Shown piece after piece: positions 42,501 to 54,424 of a DNA stretch of 64,000 nucleotides (within the stretch, counting starts at the first letter, position 1; every line of letters starts with the position of its first letter). The position numbers were made by a program, and so were the translations under genes. The notes beneath the pieces were generated by a model, which saw only the letters and a list, made by a program, of their open reading frames with translations, had not been told where the DNA came from and searched no databases. Source of the DNA: Megalobrama amblycephala (taxonomy: Eukaryota > Chordata > Actinopteri > Cypriniformes > Xenocyprididae). The stretch covers positions 3,844,917-3,908,916 of the forward strand of contig NC_063049.1 of NCBI RefSeq assembly GCF_018812025.1. Direction: 5' to 3'.

Positions 42501-45190
42501 ACAAAAACGGTCTTCATTATCAGTCAAGAGTTGATTAAACTCACTGTTGAAACGATCAAGAACGTTTAAGTACAGCGTTAGTTCATGATCCTCTGAACTG
42601 TCTGCAGACCTGCCAACCTTGGAAAATTTTTTCGAGTACCAGTGTGACTGGACGGGGGTGGGGGGGTGGGGGGGTAATTTTTTTTGAGAATACAATACAC
42701 AAAGCACACAAACCCATCTTCTTTAATCTAATTTTGACTGTTAAAGTTTTTTTAATTTGACACAATTAAAAATTTTACTACACCTGCTCAAAAGCATTTT
42801 TTTAATTCATGATTAATCTTGCATTGCATAATGTGTGCTTATACAAACCACAAGTAAATCACATTCATATATTTAATATGGACAAAATTTTTTGTTTGCA
42901 ATTTCAAGAAGGCTATATTTACATACAACTAACCTGACAGTTGAGTCGTTTATACAGGTTTTGTAATGAAAACTAGTCTACAATTAAGAAACCCTTAGAA
43001 AATAGTAAACATTGAGTTTACATGTGATTCATTTAAAATACTTAATTTATTATTCCAATATCCAAATATGATACTAAATCCCACAGAAAAAAGGGTTTCT
43101 ATTTGTAACGTGCTGTCTTTGAATTATAAACAAGACAAACATTCGCTGAATAAAAGGTTAGCCAATACAAACATATTTATAGAAAACAGTTGACAATGAA
43201 TAGGAAGGACCAATAAGAGCAAACGAATCGAGTATTCAAGAATATCAAGAAGTTAGTCATATAACGAGGGGTTGTGTTAACTAAAGCGTCCGTCATTTAC
43301 CGAATCTTAAAAACACGGGTGGATAGTTAAAAATCTTTTCTGACAAAAAAAAATAACACAAGCAAGAACAAATTTTAAACCAAACACGGCAATTTTCATT
43401 TTACCTCTCTGTGTGCGCGCGCGTTTGTGTTTATGAGAGAGCTCGCGCAGCATTGAGACAACGGTCATGTTAAATGCATAAGTAACTAATGTGCTAGTTT
43501 TCATACAAAATAAGTAGGCTATGTAACATAATTAGTTACTTTAGTTAGTATTAACACAATAACGCAACACATGTAGGCTATATATGTTTCTCAACACTGA
43601 GAATAAATAAATAAACGCCTGTTTCTCCAGACTCGCGCTTGTCAGTCAGTCACACATCACAACATTTTCATAATCAGCGATTTCAATTTTATTTAGATTT
43701 GTTGTTCAACATTACTTGTACATTTTATACTCGTTTAGCTTAAGGTGTCAGAAGTACCATGACTGCTGTATTGTTCTCGCTTGATAATTCAGTCACAGAC
43801 GGCAGGAGTGGAAGGAGGGATCGAGCGGGATTTTGTATTGCTGTCGATTTGCAGTCTCTTTTTATTGATAGGCTGTACGCATTTGTCAATCATCCCCTCT
43901 TGCTATTTAGGGAAATGAACCCAGCGCTCAAATTGGTCGAACTCTTTTGCTGGATTTGAGTACTAGGCGTGCACAGAGGAGTCACCGGGTTTTTGCATAG
44001 TATAGAATGACAAATCGTACCAGCGTACTTTGAGGTCAAAATGCATACATGTTGGCAGGTCTGTGTCTGTTGTTGGCCACTGCTTGACCCCACTAATGCT
44101 CTGGACACATTCTGTATTCAAGCAGGCCATGGAGGAGAAGGTGTGTCTAAAGCAGTCCCGCTTCTGTGGCGAATGCCTTTGCCTCGCTGAATGTGTTCTG
44201 CAACTCAGAATCTGACCTCAGCATTTCCAGCTGATGTTTTGTGCCATTATTAAGGCTTACAGCTGTTGTGATAGAAGAGCCTACATCTTGGAGATGTTCA
44301 GACAATCCATAAGTCAATTTTAAGGCTTGTTTGCATCTTCATTCTGAGCCCATCTGCTTGCACAGATCCCTCTGCATGGGTCGTGGAGATGGCCCGCCAT
44401 CTCTGCCTCGTGACTATTGAAGTGCCCTATACCAATACAACCAGCAAGTTGCACAAGTGTGCTCCAAATTCAACACTTTCGGTCCTTCTGCATCTAAATG
44501 AAAAGTATGCACCTGGTATTGCTGTTTGCAATGAAATTATAAAGTGTTTGTACAACGCTGACAAACTCAGATAACTCAGGCATTTCTGTTACAGAATTCA
44601 TGAGCACAAGATTTAATCGACGTGCGTAACAGTGGATATAAACAACGTAAAACAACCTCAAGAATATTTCATGTAAGGCTAATAATAGTAACATTAACAA
44701 ACACCATAATGTCATATTTCTACAGCTTCAGTAACTGCATGCTAATGTTCATAGAGCTGGTGCTGTGTGTGTATTGAAAAGCTAGTGTAGATTTTACCAC
44801 CAGTTCAGGCAATGTCTTTTTAATTTCACGTTGCAAGCTTTCGTTATCCATATCTGTAGTGATTTAGAAGAAGCATATTTCATGATGCAGGGAGACAACA
44901 TTCAGTCCTGAAGCTTGATATGCTGGAAGAGGACAGTAATCACACAAACTGTCCACATGAACACACGGGAATCTTTCTTCTGAATTTCCCAGGCAATGAA
45001 GATCGATCAAAAGCACAACAAAATGCAATCGTTTATGACTGAGGGAAATCACTGGTATTTTTCCAAAAATGAAGTCCTGAACAAGCCCGTCTCTGTGCTC
45101 AGTCCCTCTGTACACCACCGACTCTTCATGGTTTCTGCTGCTCTCACAGCCTCTTGAACACGAGCACAATAAAGCTGCTCATGTTCACTG
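42492..45190 (-). pseudogene. hAT transposase (ZMYM1-like type) pseudogene, interrupted
   Basis: Minus-strand fragments: 45170-44860 (degenerate N-terminal half), 44655-44510 reading IHCYARRLNLVLMNSVTEM and SVVQTLYNFIANSNTR, the region in which the DUF4371-type hAT transposases have HC.AH.LNL, then decayed sequence to about 44070. The C-terminal block resumes left of a nested element at 42600-42492 with SSEDHELTLYLNVLDRFNSE, typical of the start of the hAT dimerisation region. Many stops and frameshifts. An ancient cut-and-paste transposase with no function now. Confidence 0.65.
42605..44063. mobile_element. Non-autonomous hAT, 1459 bp, inserted in the transposase pseudogene
   Basis: Starts CAGACCTGCCAACCTTG and ends ATGTTGGCAGGTCTG. 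TGTCTG occurs directly on both sides (42599-42604, 44064-44069). Shares about 910 bp with 18436-19373. G-run at 42653-42675. No transposase motif. The 6-bp rather than 8-bp duplication is unusual for hAT and may reflect mutation. Confidence 0.82.
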
Positions 45191-46461
45191 AACTGTAGGG
45201 GAAACACTGAGCCGCTGCACAGAAACTCATGCCTTCTGACAGAGTTTTACACAAATTGTGGAGTTTCCTTCAAATATGAATGTTTTCTCTCAAATCTGAG
45301 GGTCCTCAAACAAATAAGAGGGTCACTGTAGTGAAGTGAATAGTGATGTTTTAGCATCTGAAATGAGTTAGACCATCTCCGTTAGTTGAAGGCAGCTGCC
45401 AGACTTGACTGTCCATCGGACTCTTGATCCTGCTACCAGCTAATAATGGCACCAGATCTGTAATGCAGAGCCACACAGCCTTCTGCCATCAGCTTTAACC
45501 TCACAAGGTTCATTGAGTCCATCACTTCCTGAGTATTTCAATTGTGTGATGGATCTGTTTATTTGAGCATATGTGAACTGTTTCTGGTTTCAGTGATCAA
45601 TGCCAAGTCATAGGAAATGACTCTTCAAATAGATCATGGCCCAAACATGGAGGTAGGCCAGTACAAACATGAAAATGTTTCAGTGAATTAATATGTGGGG
45701 TTTTGGATCCTACCAGGAAAAGTTCAGGTGCTCCCGATGGCCAGTCAATCTCCACAGCCAATCACGGGCCTTCTAGCCCTGTTGTTAATGCGTCCTCCAC
45801 TTCACATCATGTCTAACAACATCCTTCAGCCGTGACATTCACAATACAGCACAGCCTCTCGTACCTTACTGCTTTCGTAAATCAATCATTTCATATTCTC
45901 TTATGTGTTCTTTCACTTTGCTCCACTAATAAACTAAAACAAATCTGAAATAAATGAACTTCACATTAATTATATTTATTAAGAAATTATAAGATGCAAG
46001 TAATATTGCATTTCAGTAGCAGAATATTTGAATATAAAGATTACACAAAGTTGTAAAATAGACTAACTCTATTTATAATCTTTGACATTATAATGTCTGG
46101 TGAAAAGTCCATATACCAGATCTACACTTAAATTTAAAGCAAATGAAATTCAGTTTTATTTTTGACATTCATATTATGTAGTTATTTATTTTTTGATCCA
46201 AAAGCTATCTGATCCTTCACAGAAACTCAAATGCAAGACAAATAAAATAAACTCAGTGTCAAGCAAAAACAATGTGTGTCTCCACAAAACTGAGATCATG
46301 GAGTTCATGCTGCTTTATTGTTGAAATTTTCAGCAGGAAATTACCTTTAATCCTGTAGTGAAGTTTGTTTGATTTGTTTGTTTGGTTTGTTTGTTTGAGG
46401 ACAGGCAGATGACGGACAGACAGATATAGTTGGTAGTGTGGGTCACAGTACAGTGTTAACT
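45191..46461. other. Non-coding interval
   Basis: No gene or clear element recognised. A TTTG-rich stretch lies at 46367-46395. Confidence 0.5.
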
Positions 46462-47314
46462 TTATCTGATTTTAGGACAGGCAGATGCTGCAGAAACACT
46501 GTAGTATTCTGCAGCTGAAGAGAGGGTGAACATGAACCCATCACAGATACTTGTTCCTCCAGCAGCCATCTTGTAAAGTAAGAATAAATAGTCAACATGA
46601 CAATAAAAGTAATATGTCATGTGCCCAATTTGTTAAACATACTATTACTAAATCCTTATTTTAAACAATAACTAATGACAGCAAAGAAATGAAGCGCTTC
46701 TTAAATAAAATGATGCTTTTAGACCATCCTGACAGTCCTGTACTTCTATAAGGATAATTACTGCAAATGATGCTCTATATAGTAAAAGAACATGTATAAT
46801 GCATATAATCTGTTTTAAGGCATGTTAACAGTACTGTATACTAATCTGAATTTATAATGTTTAGCTGTGCATGATACAGCACTTTCACATGTGGTTGATA
46901 TCTGCATGAGATTATGATCACAATATCAATATCAATAAATACATCAAATATTTCTCTAACCTTAGTTTAAAGAGATAATGCACTTTTACAAATCATCAGC
47001 CTCAAATTCATCTGTAAACAGAGTTTAAGAAGTTTACAGCATTAACAGGATCACAAAACATTCAAACATCACTAGTCAAATATGAATGTGCGATTCATCT
47101 AGATCAAGAATTGTGCTAATATAGGAATATATAACACATATATGTTAACATCAGGTCAAAACAAAGTTTCCATGCAGAAGAACATACCTTTGTAGGTGGA
47201 GCAATGACCTTAAAGTTTGGAAAAGGGACGTGTGTCAGTGGGACAGGTGTGATGGACTTTCTTAACTCCAGTGTGGCTCCAGTTTCTTCTGGGCTGGAAT
47301 ATTTCACTATAAAA
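46462..47314 (-). CDS. Possible 3' end of an unknown gene, two exons
   Basis: Exon 47314-47188 (acceptor TTTTATTACAG, donor AAAG|GTATGT) encodes VKYSSPEETGATLELRKSI and ends PNFKVIAPPTK. Exon 46569-46462 (acceptor CTTTACAAG) continues in the same phase with MAAGGTSICDGFMFTLSSA and ends SACPKIR before TAA. Both exons are open and phases agree. If the first is non-coding, the second alone gives a 35-residue ORF with its own ATG. No family recognised and no upstream exon found. Confidence 0.35.
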
Positions 47315-48104
47315 CTGTAATAAAACGATCAGGCGGGAGCTGTCAGATCAGGTCACGTCAGTTAAAGCTTCACACCGCAGCTGACTGTGACCACGAACAC
47401 GTCTGCTGTTTCTGCTCAAATCAAACAAACAAGACTGTATGATTGTTCACATGTAACAAATTCAGGCGCTTATCCTGAACAGCCAGCAATTTAATTTGCC
47501 CAATTTGAACGTAATTTATCTTTATACGTTTGCTTTCAATGATGATCAAACTTAGATCTGAAATCAGAAGTTTATATACGCTTATGTTGAATTCATTATG
47601 TTGTTCAGGACATCTACTTTGTGCTTGACATGAGTCATTTTTACAGCATTGTTTACAGAAATATTGCTTTAGTTTTAGTTCATTATGGCCCAGTTTCATT
47701 ACTGGTGTGAATCTTGAGACAAAACAATGACACTGACATATTTTAAGATATGCTTTCAGTTAACAGCTCATGTGTTTAAGATTAAACCATAGATTAAACC
47801 ATTCCAGTTCAAAAGTAAGCAGACAATAGGGTAATGTGTAAAGAAATTATTCCAACTATTTAGGAAATTGCCTAATAATTATTTAGGAAAATGCCTGAAA
47901 TTACCATGTGTAATAAGTGTTATATTAAATTAATTTCACTCAATCTCTCCCTTTGATTTTATCAATTATTTTATATTTATATAATTATTTTATATTATGG
48001 AAATTACTATTAAAATTTATTTTAATTTAGAATTTTAATATTAATTTCTTTTATTTAAGATATTTCTATAGTTATGTTTATTTTTCAGTGGTTGGTTGCT
48101 AAAT
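47315..48104. other. Non-coding, A+T-rich
   Basis: No gene recognised. Confidence 0.5.
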
Positions 48105-48179
48105 ATGGTGCGTGGCTCCTTTAAGAGTTCCGGTTCCGGTCGCTCTGCTTCAGTTCGCGGGCAGCGCGAGAGACGAGAG
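48105..48179 (+). other. CpG-rich possible first exon
   Basis: An ATGGTGCG start is followed by G+C-rich sequence encoding MVRGSFKSSGSGRSAS and a good donor GAGAG|GTGAGT at 48180. Stands out from A+T-rich surroundings. No downstream exon identified. Confidence 0.25.
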
Positions 48180-48357
48180 GTGAGTTGTGCTGAAGCTCCG
48201 ACTAAAAACTTTGCTTATAGTAACAAAACAAACAATTTTGTTTTAAAATGCACTTTAATCTTACTCAGACATGTTTTATTGTTGAGAGATTTTCAGCCTT
48301 AGTGTGTAAAGAAAGATCCGTGGATAAAATAATCCCTTTCACTGACAGGCTGATGTT

Positions 48358-48384
48358 AGAGAGAGAGAGAGAGAGAGAGAGAAG
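48358..48384. repeat. (GA)n microsatellite
   Basis: GA dinucleotide array. Confidence 0.95.
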
Positions 48385-48853
48385 GCCACAGACTCGAGCT
48401 TGTTTTGATTTATTTGTGTTTTTATTCATGCAGAATAAAATGTAAAGGTCTCGTTCATTTATCCACACAACACACTGAATGCAGAGCTAAATGAGGACTC
48501 CTCACACATGCTCATCTAAACAACAGTACACTAGTGTAAAAATGACCAACAGCATCATAATGCAGGACGTCTTCTGGAGATGAATGCTGTAGCAGAACAT
48601 TTACCTTTTAGAACACTTGAAAAAATATTCACCTTTAAATATTCAAGTGGATATCTTCCACATGCAATTTGTGCATCATGAACTACGGGGGAAAAACATT
48701 AGTCTGACATTATTAGAAATAATGCTGAAAGTAAAACATTACTTATAATATTAATGAGGCTTTGTAAACCTTTTTTGCATTGGCAATTGTAAACAAAGTT
48801 TACAAAGAAATATTATTTTATCTTCCATCTGTCCCTATGCTGGAAGTATACAC

Positions 48854-48887
<34 letters not shown>
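48854..48887. repeat. (CA)n microsatellite
   Basis: CA dinucleotide array. Confidence 0.95.
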
Positions 48888-48890
<3 letters not shown>

Positions 48891-50919
48891 TCATACAGTT
48901 CATCATGTTTCAAGCTCCAAGGGCCAACTTTAACATGCTCCATATATTTAATATAGTAACAGAACACTAGCTGAATTTATATGTTTACAGAAATTATGTG
49001 CACTCTTCATATTTTCCACCCATCTCTCATTCACTTTTTTGTTTGGCAGATTTTTTTTTTATTTCCTGCTTTTGTCCGCAGTGTTTGCAGGTTTTATAAG
49101 CAACAGAAATGTGGACATTGCATGAATTACATTTTATTAATGTGGATCCAGGGATCATAAAATAAATACTGTTCTGAAAAATCAGAATGGAAAAATAAAG
49201 ACAACTCTAATATAATCATGTAATTTCACAAATTCTTCCTCAGTGTCATTGTCTTGTTCAGAATAAATTAGAAGGAAAACACCTGTACCTACCTGAGGAT
49301 CCAAATATACACATATTCAAAAGGTATCCTTGAATGCTTTATTTTGCCTCGACTGTTCTTTAACCATCTTCCCAGCCCACTTTATTTGAAGATGCCAGCT
49401 CATTGGTTAATGCACAGGAAAGCATGTGTCATTTCCAGTGTTGAAGCGTCCCACCTGCCATACAAACGTGTACACAAAGCAAAGAGAACATAAGACAAAT
49501 GTCCCAAAAACAGATTAATAACTGAATGGTCTACATAAAAGCACTAACCATCATTTGCCTTGCTTCACTGGATTGTAAAATCTCCTCTGAATTTTCAAGA
49601 CATCAGTATTGTGCAGCGGGACTGAGGGTGCTTTCACACCTGCCTCATCTAGTTCGGTTCAATCGTACGAGAGTTCGTTTCCCCCTTTAGTGTGGTTCGT
49701 CTGGGCAGGTGTGAAAGCAGCAATGGAGCGGTTAATTTGAGATGTGAAAGCAATCTGACCCAGTTAACGGCCCAACGAACCAAATGATGTCATAATTCAT
49801 AACGGGACATGTGATATAAAAAGCGGTAGTGTCTGTTCTGTGAGTGAGCATGTTATTCACCATAGTTGAAGCCTTGATTCCCGCTCTGCTTTATTATAAA
49901 ATTCATATGGTCTCTCTCGACACACTGACAACAGGTCGCCTACTAGACAGCGCTGGGAAATCCAGAGACAGAGCGAGAGAAAGACAGCGCGTTTGAATAT
50001 GCCGCAGCATTAATATGAATGTAGTATATAATTTAACAGCGGGAAAGATGGCTTCATTTATCATGGTTAAATTTTCATGTTGTGATTAATTGCTGAAGCT
50101 TTTATCACGATATACAGTATTATCACGATACTGAAATAATTTGCAAAAAAAAGTATTGTCATAGTATAACGGGTTTAAGAACTCTTTGCAATAACAAAAA
50201 GAACTCTGAATGTATAAATACAATAATACAATACACAAAAAAATATAAAGTAAAATTTTCAGTTTGGTAATAATGAATTAACATGCTAACTAATGAAGTC
50301 GTATATCTCAAAGTTATACTGAACAATAACAAATAATCAGAACATTTCTAATCATTAGGGCATGTAGTGCATAATAAAATATAAAAATGGTTGCACTTGG
50401 TGAGCTACTGACACTGTCCTATTACTGTTTTTACCGCAACACAACTCAGAATATGTGATGCCACAATGTGCAGCAGTGTTGTGCATTTTATACGGTTGAT
50501 GGAGAAAGTATTTGTAAATGCATTATACAAATTGGTAATAAATTATTATTTACGGTATTTTGAAGTGCCCACAATAACAATACCGTGCATATTCATTATC
50601 ATGATATGATATATATTACCGAATATCGGCACGTCTACTTTCCTTAGAATCCCACAAAAGTTAATTCTTATCTGTCAATGTGTTGCAGTGTTTCACTAAG
50701 GTCTCCTATGACATTGCTTGTACAAATTTCTTGTGTATTTAAACACAAGAATGCTTTAGAGGATGCAAAAATTACACTTCACTGTTTTCTTTTTTGATAA
50801 ACCTTTTTGAATAAATACATAATTAGTTTGTTAAACCTATTAATATATAGTGTGCGTCAAACGTGCATAAAATGGAGAATGGACTTATTAGACTGATGAC
50901 AGCACAATGTGACGCTTAC
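48888..50919. other. Non-coding interval with a MITE fragment
   Basis: 49627-49860 starts GGGTGCTTTCACACCTGCCT and contains GTTCGGTTCAATCGTACGAG, part of a common hAT-type fish MITE. 50098-50160 and 50590-50640 have ATCACGATAT-type low complexity. No gene. Confidence 0.5.
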
Positions 50920-51071
50920 CGGTAATGACATCATTCATCTGCAGCCGGTGTTTTCCCATTGATGCCTCGCCAGTTTAGTTGTTTGGCATGGGAGTTGGTA
51001 AAGCATTGCTTCATGACCCGCCAAACGCTATCCTTAATGTCAACTCCTCCGATGACCTTCAATGCAGTTAT
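50920..51071 (-). pseudogene. DUF4806-like exon remnant
   Basis: Acceptor CTTTTTCAG ends at 51072, donor CCG|GTAAGC at 50919. Encodes ITALKVIGGVDIKDSVWRVM, then FTNSHAKQLNWRGINGKT, the core of the DUF4806 domain (function unknown) found in fish multicopy genes. A TGA at 50933-50931 truncates it. May belong to the same gene as the HMG-box exons upstream. Confidence 0.5.
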
Positions 51072-51204
51072 CTGAAAAAGATCATTTAAAAGCCACAGAT
51101 ACATGTTTTATATCAACATTACTCACAGTAACAGAATCCGAATTTTAAAAAAATGTCCTTAGTTGCATTTATTACATGTGTTTGTAAAGCAAGGAGGTGC
51201 ACTC

Positions 51205-51313
51205 ATGCCTGTCCATCAATTACAGGAGTTATATTAGGCTGCAAGATGTCGAGAAAGTTGGTCTGTCCCTGGACGTGGACAAACTGCACCTCCTAAAACT
51301 GGGCATACTCTTC
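51205..51313 (-). other. Possible exon between DUF4806-like and HMG-box exons
   Basis: After acceptor TTCTTTTAG it reads EEYAQF, then a TAG, then EVQFVHVQGQTNFLDILQPN. Exon-like but interrupted. Unrecognised. Confidence 0.25.
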
Positions 51314-51444
51314 TAAAAGAATGAAGTGTTATAAATGCAAGTCTGAAGTTTATTTTAATATGCACTGCCTGAGCGATTAAACAAAAAGGCTTCTTGAAGG
51401 TAAGGCTGTCAATCATCCTTGCATCTAATACTATAATAATACCA

Positions 51445-51845
51445 CTAATGCCTAGCAAATGAAGCCTCTTTCCAAACCTTCAGCTCCTTTAGGAGCATTT
51501 TAATACGGGAATCCCTCATCCCAGGGATAAGGTCCTGTGCCTGCCCATGTGCCCTCAGTGCTGCTGCCTCTTGAAAGTATTTCTGCTTTTCATCTTCCCC
51601 TAATGTGGCCCATCTGCCCTTGATAACATTCATTGTGCCTGAGGAAAAAAATAGATGCACAGAAAACTTAACACTTTAGAGTCAGCATCTCTTTTTAAAT
51701 ATTGCAATCCGTTAAATATTGTCTCTCACCTTTGTTTCTGAGTATGTCCCTACAAAAAAGATTGTAAGGCGACAGCTGTCTGATATTAACTTTGGCCTTT
51801 GATGGCCGGGGCTCAGGCGACGCTTTTGTAATTACTGATCCAGTC
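51445..51845 (-). pseudogene. HMG-box-like protein remnant, two exons
   Basis: Exon 51845-51730 (acceptor TTTTTCAG, donor AAAG|GTGAGA) encodes IRQLSPYNLFCRDILRNK. Exon 51638-51445 (acceptor TTTTCCTCAG) continues in frame with GTMNVIKGRWATLGEDEKQK, YFQEAAALRA. The P.S.YNLF...N....I..RW..L...EK..YF..A spacing is that of an HMG box (DNA bending). The splice phases agree, and the frame then runs to TAG at 51445. The box looks intact, but the downstream exons carry stops. The Harbinger transposase remnant begins about 150 bp away on the other strand. Confidence 0.55.
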
Positions 51846-53089
51846 CTGAAAAAGAAAAACAAATAAATAACGAAAGAGTATTACACCAATTAAAATGAAT
51901 GTTAACAAAACACTTCATTTATACAGCACAAGCAGTACAGCAGAATGATATATTTATTTGACATGTTGATTGTTAGTGTGGCACTAAAGTAAACCTTACT
52001 TCTATGACACTGGTGTCCAGACCCGTAGCTGATGCCACTCTTGGTATTAATTCTGGCCCAACTTGGGTCATGCTATCTGTAAAAAAGGGTTTAGACTGCA
52101 CACACATTCCCATCAAGGCCCTCCCAGGCCCTAATGAAGGGGATTTTGTAAACCAAAAGGGGGTTCACAGAATAAATGTGCAGGTGAGTTACTATTATGA
52201 TCCTTAATGTTTTAGATATTGTAATAAAAGGATTTTATTGAAGTATAATAATAAAATCTCTTAGATGGTGTGTGACTCTCTGTACCATATCACCAATGTG
52301 GAAGCCAAATGGCCAGGTGCATGACTCGAGAATTTTTAGAGAGTCAAAAAATACTCCCCCTCCATAGAACTGATTGGTAACGCCCAACCAAATGTGTCGC
52401 ACTTTCACCAAAACAATGCGAGTGGTGCTCTACTGTTTGAATGAGAGAGCACGGGTAGCACCAAAAATGAAGAGAATCGCTGCCCAGTGACTACATTAAA
52501 CTGCTGGTCAAAGAGGGACGTTAAAAAGAATAAAGCATGTACTGAGAAGTTGAGAATGTTGTGTAATACACTCCACATATATTTTAGCTAGCTAATCCAT
52601 TGCAATTTAGCCATAACTATCAGTGTAACTGTAACCAGTTACCAAAACTGTTTTGTTAGTTCATTTTTCAGTAGTGTCTGTAATTATCAATGACAAAAGT
52701 ATTCACATCAGTGTTTGTTTTCTTCCTAAATTAATCTGACTTTTGAACGAATTGGCTGAATGAACGATTTAAGTGTCTCACTCAATAAAAAAGCGAATCG
52801 CTGCTGCCTACTGGTGGTTTCAGTATTTAACAATTTCTTTTTATAATCACTCAGTTATGTTAGAATTTGATGAATGATTATATATAAATTTCATAAAGTT
52901 ATTAAGTATAGATAGATAGAGAAGAAATAAATTATCCAATAACACTACATATTCGCCTTATTCACCTGGCGGCCATTTTGAAAACTCGAACGCCGTTGAG
53001 GGGTACACAAACCCGTAAGTTGGACTCCAAAACAGTACTATCAATCAGTAGCAGCAATGGAAACTTTGTGGACTATGAATCTTGCCATT

Positions 53090-53770
53090 TTTACATATGA
53101 TTTGACTGTTTATTAAAAATATAAAAGATGTGCATCATAGCTGACATGTAGATGAACACTGTACAGTTGTTTTTATGGCTGTTAATTCTTCCCTTCAAAT
53201 GTTATTGAGCATTAAATTATGGCATATTTATGTATGAGCATATATAGTGAAAAATAGCCATATTTACACATGATTTGAGTTTATTTGAATAAATATTAAA
53301 ATTTAAAAGGTGTGCATCATAGCTGACATGTAGATTAACACTTTACAGCTGGTTTTATGGCTGTTAAGTTCAAATGTTATTGAGCATTAAATTATGGCAT
53401 ATTTATGTATGAGCGTATATACAGTAGTGAAAAATAGCCATATTTACACATGATTTGAGTTTATTTGAATAAATATTAAAATTTAAAAGGTGTGCATCAT
53501 AGCTGACATGTAGATTAACACTTTACAGCTGGTTTTATGGCTGTTAAGTTCAAATGTTATTGAGCATTAAATTATGGCATATTTATGTATGAGCGTATAT
53601 ACAGTAGTGAAAAATAGCCATATTTACACATGATTTGAGTTTATTTTAATAAATATTAAAATTTAAAAGGTGTGCATCATAGCTGACATGTAGATTAACA
53701 CTTTACAGCTGGTTTTATGGCTGTTAATTATTCCCTTCAAATATTACTGAAGTTAGAATTGTGCATACCA
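53090..53770 (+). repeat. 180-bp tandem repeat, about 3.7 copies
   Basis: ATAGCCATATTTACACATGA recurs at 53254, 53434 and 53614, exactly 180 bp apart. Full units 53254-53433 and 53434-53613 differ at few sites. The first copy (about 53090-53253) is more diverged and the last is partial. Confidence 0.93.
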
Positions 53771-53849
53771 ATGTCGGATGTAACTTTAGAGACAGTCCTT
53801 AAATTTGCGAATATCAAACGTCTGACGTCAAACCAACTTTATGCCAGTG

Positions 53850-53985
53850 ACCAGGATGCCTTCTGATATTTTTATCCACTCTCGACGTAGTCCCTTATCC
53901 TCTTGAAAACGGTGAAAGGTTTGTCCACTGTTGGATTTTTTTCCTGTGTGACGAGCACTGGGGAACACAGCAGTGCTGCGCCATT
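53850..53985 (-). pseudogene. THAP-domain exon remnant
   Basis: ATG near 53980; MAQHCCVPQCSSHRKK gives the first two Cys of the C2CH zinc module, followed in a shifted frame by PFHRFQEDKGLRREWIK. The later Cys/His are not present. Confidence 0.5.
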
Positions 53986-54424
53986 ACCGCTAAAAGAGAT
54001 CGCAACGCGAGAATTCCCGGAAGTGGTAGGTGTACCCCTCAAGCTCCTTAGAACGTTCGAGGTGAATAAGGCGAATAAAACAGATTATTATAACAATGTT
54101 CAACCCTCCCCAATGTTGAAACCAAATCTACGCCTTTCCATATATGCACATTATTTGAATGTGGTAAGGAAAATATAGATGTCCAGCTCACTGTTACATA
54201 CACTTATTCTGGGCCTAATAGAATTAGTATTCCATTATACAGGTGATTACGACAGGATCCTGGTTGGAGATGGGCTATGCCTGCAGGCATTACTTTATGA
54301 CACCATTCCCTGACCCAAACCCTGGACCTCAAATATGGTACAATGCAACTCTAGCCAGGACAAGGGCATGTATTGAAATGACCCTAGTGAAAAAAAGTAT
54401 ACTTTATTGTATGTATTGTAAAAA

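Larger units (their letters stand above)
52950..54077. mobile_element. Non-autonomous P-like (THAP) element
   Basis: Left end TATTCGCCTTATTCACCTGG and right end AGGTGAATAAGGCGAATA are inverted repeats. GGGGTACAC occurs inverted near each end. Inside on the minus strand at about 53985-53850 is a THAP-like start (MAQHCCVPQCSSHRKK, then PFHRF after a frameshift). THAP DNA-binding domains head P-element transposases. No clear target duplication. Contains the 180-bp tandem array. Confidence 0.65.
52004..54420 (+). pseudogene. PIF/Harbinger transposase pseudogene, split by a P-like element
   Basis: 52004-52183 ends GLDCTHIPIKALPGPNEGDF, VNQKGVHRINVQ with donor CAG|GTGAGT. After a GT-AG intron, 52265-52356 reads MVCDSLYHITNVEAKWPG then HDSRIF after a small deletion. 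This is the DDE_Tnp_4 (HARBI1-like) core: first Asp in DCTH, second in the HDS region. The third block lies at 54243-54400: YACRHYFMTPFPDPNPGPQ and TRACIEMT, with a frameshift just before (DYDRILVGDG in another frame). Between are a P-like element (52950-54077) and non-coding DNA. Nuclease of a cut-and-paste transposon, now dead. Confidence 0.75.
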
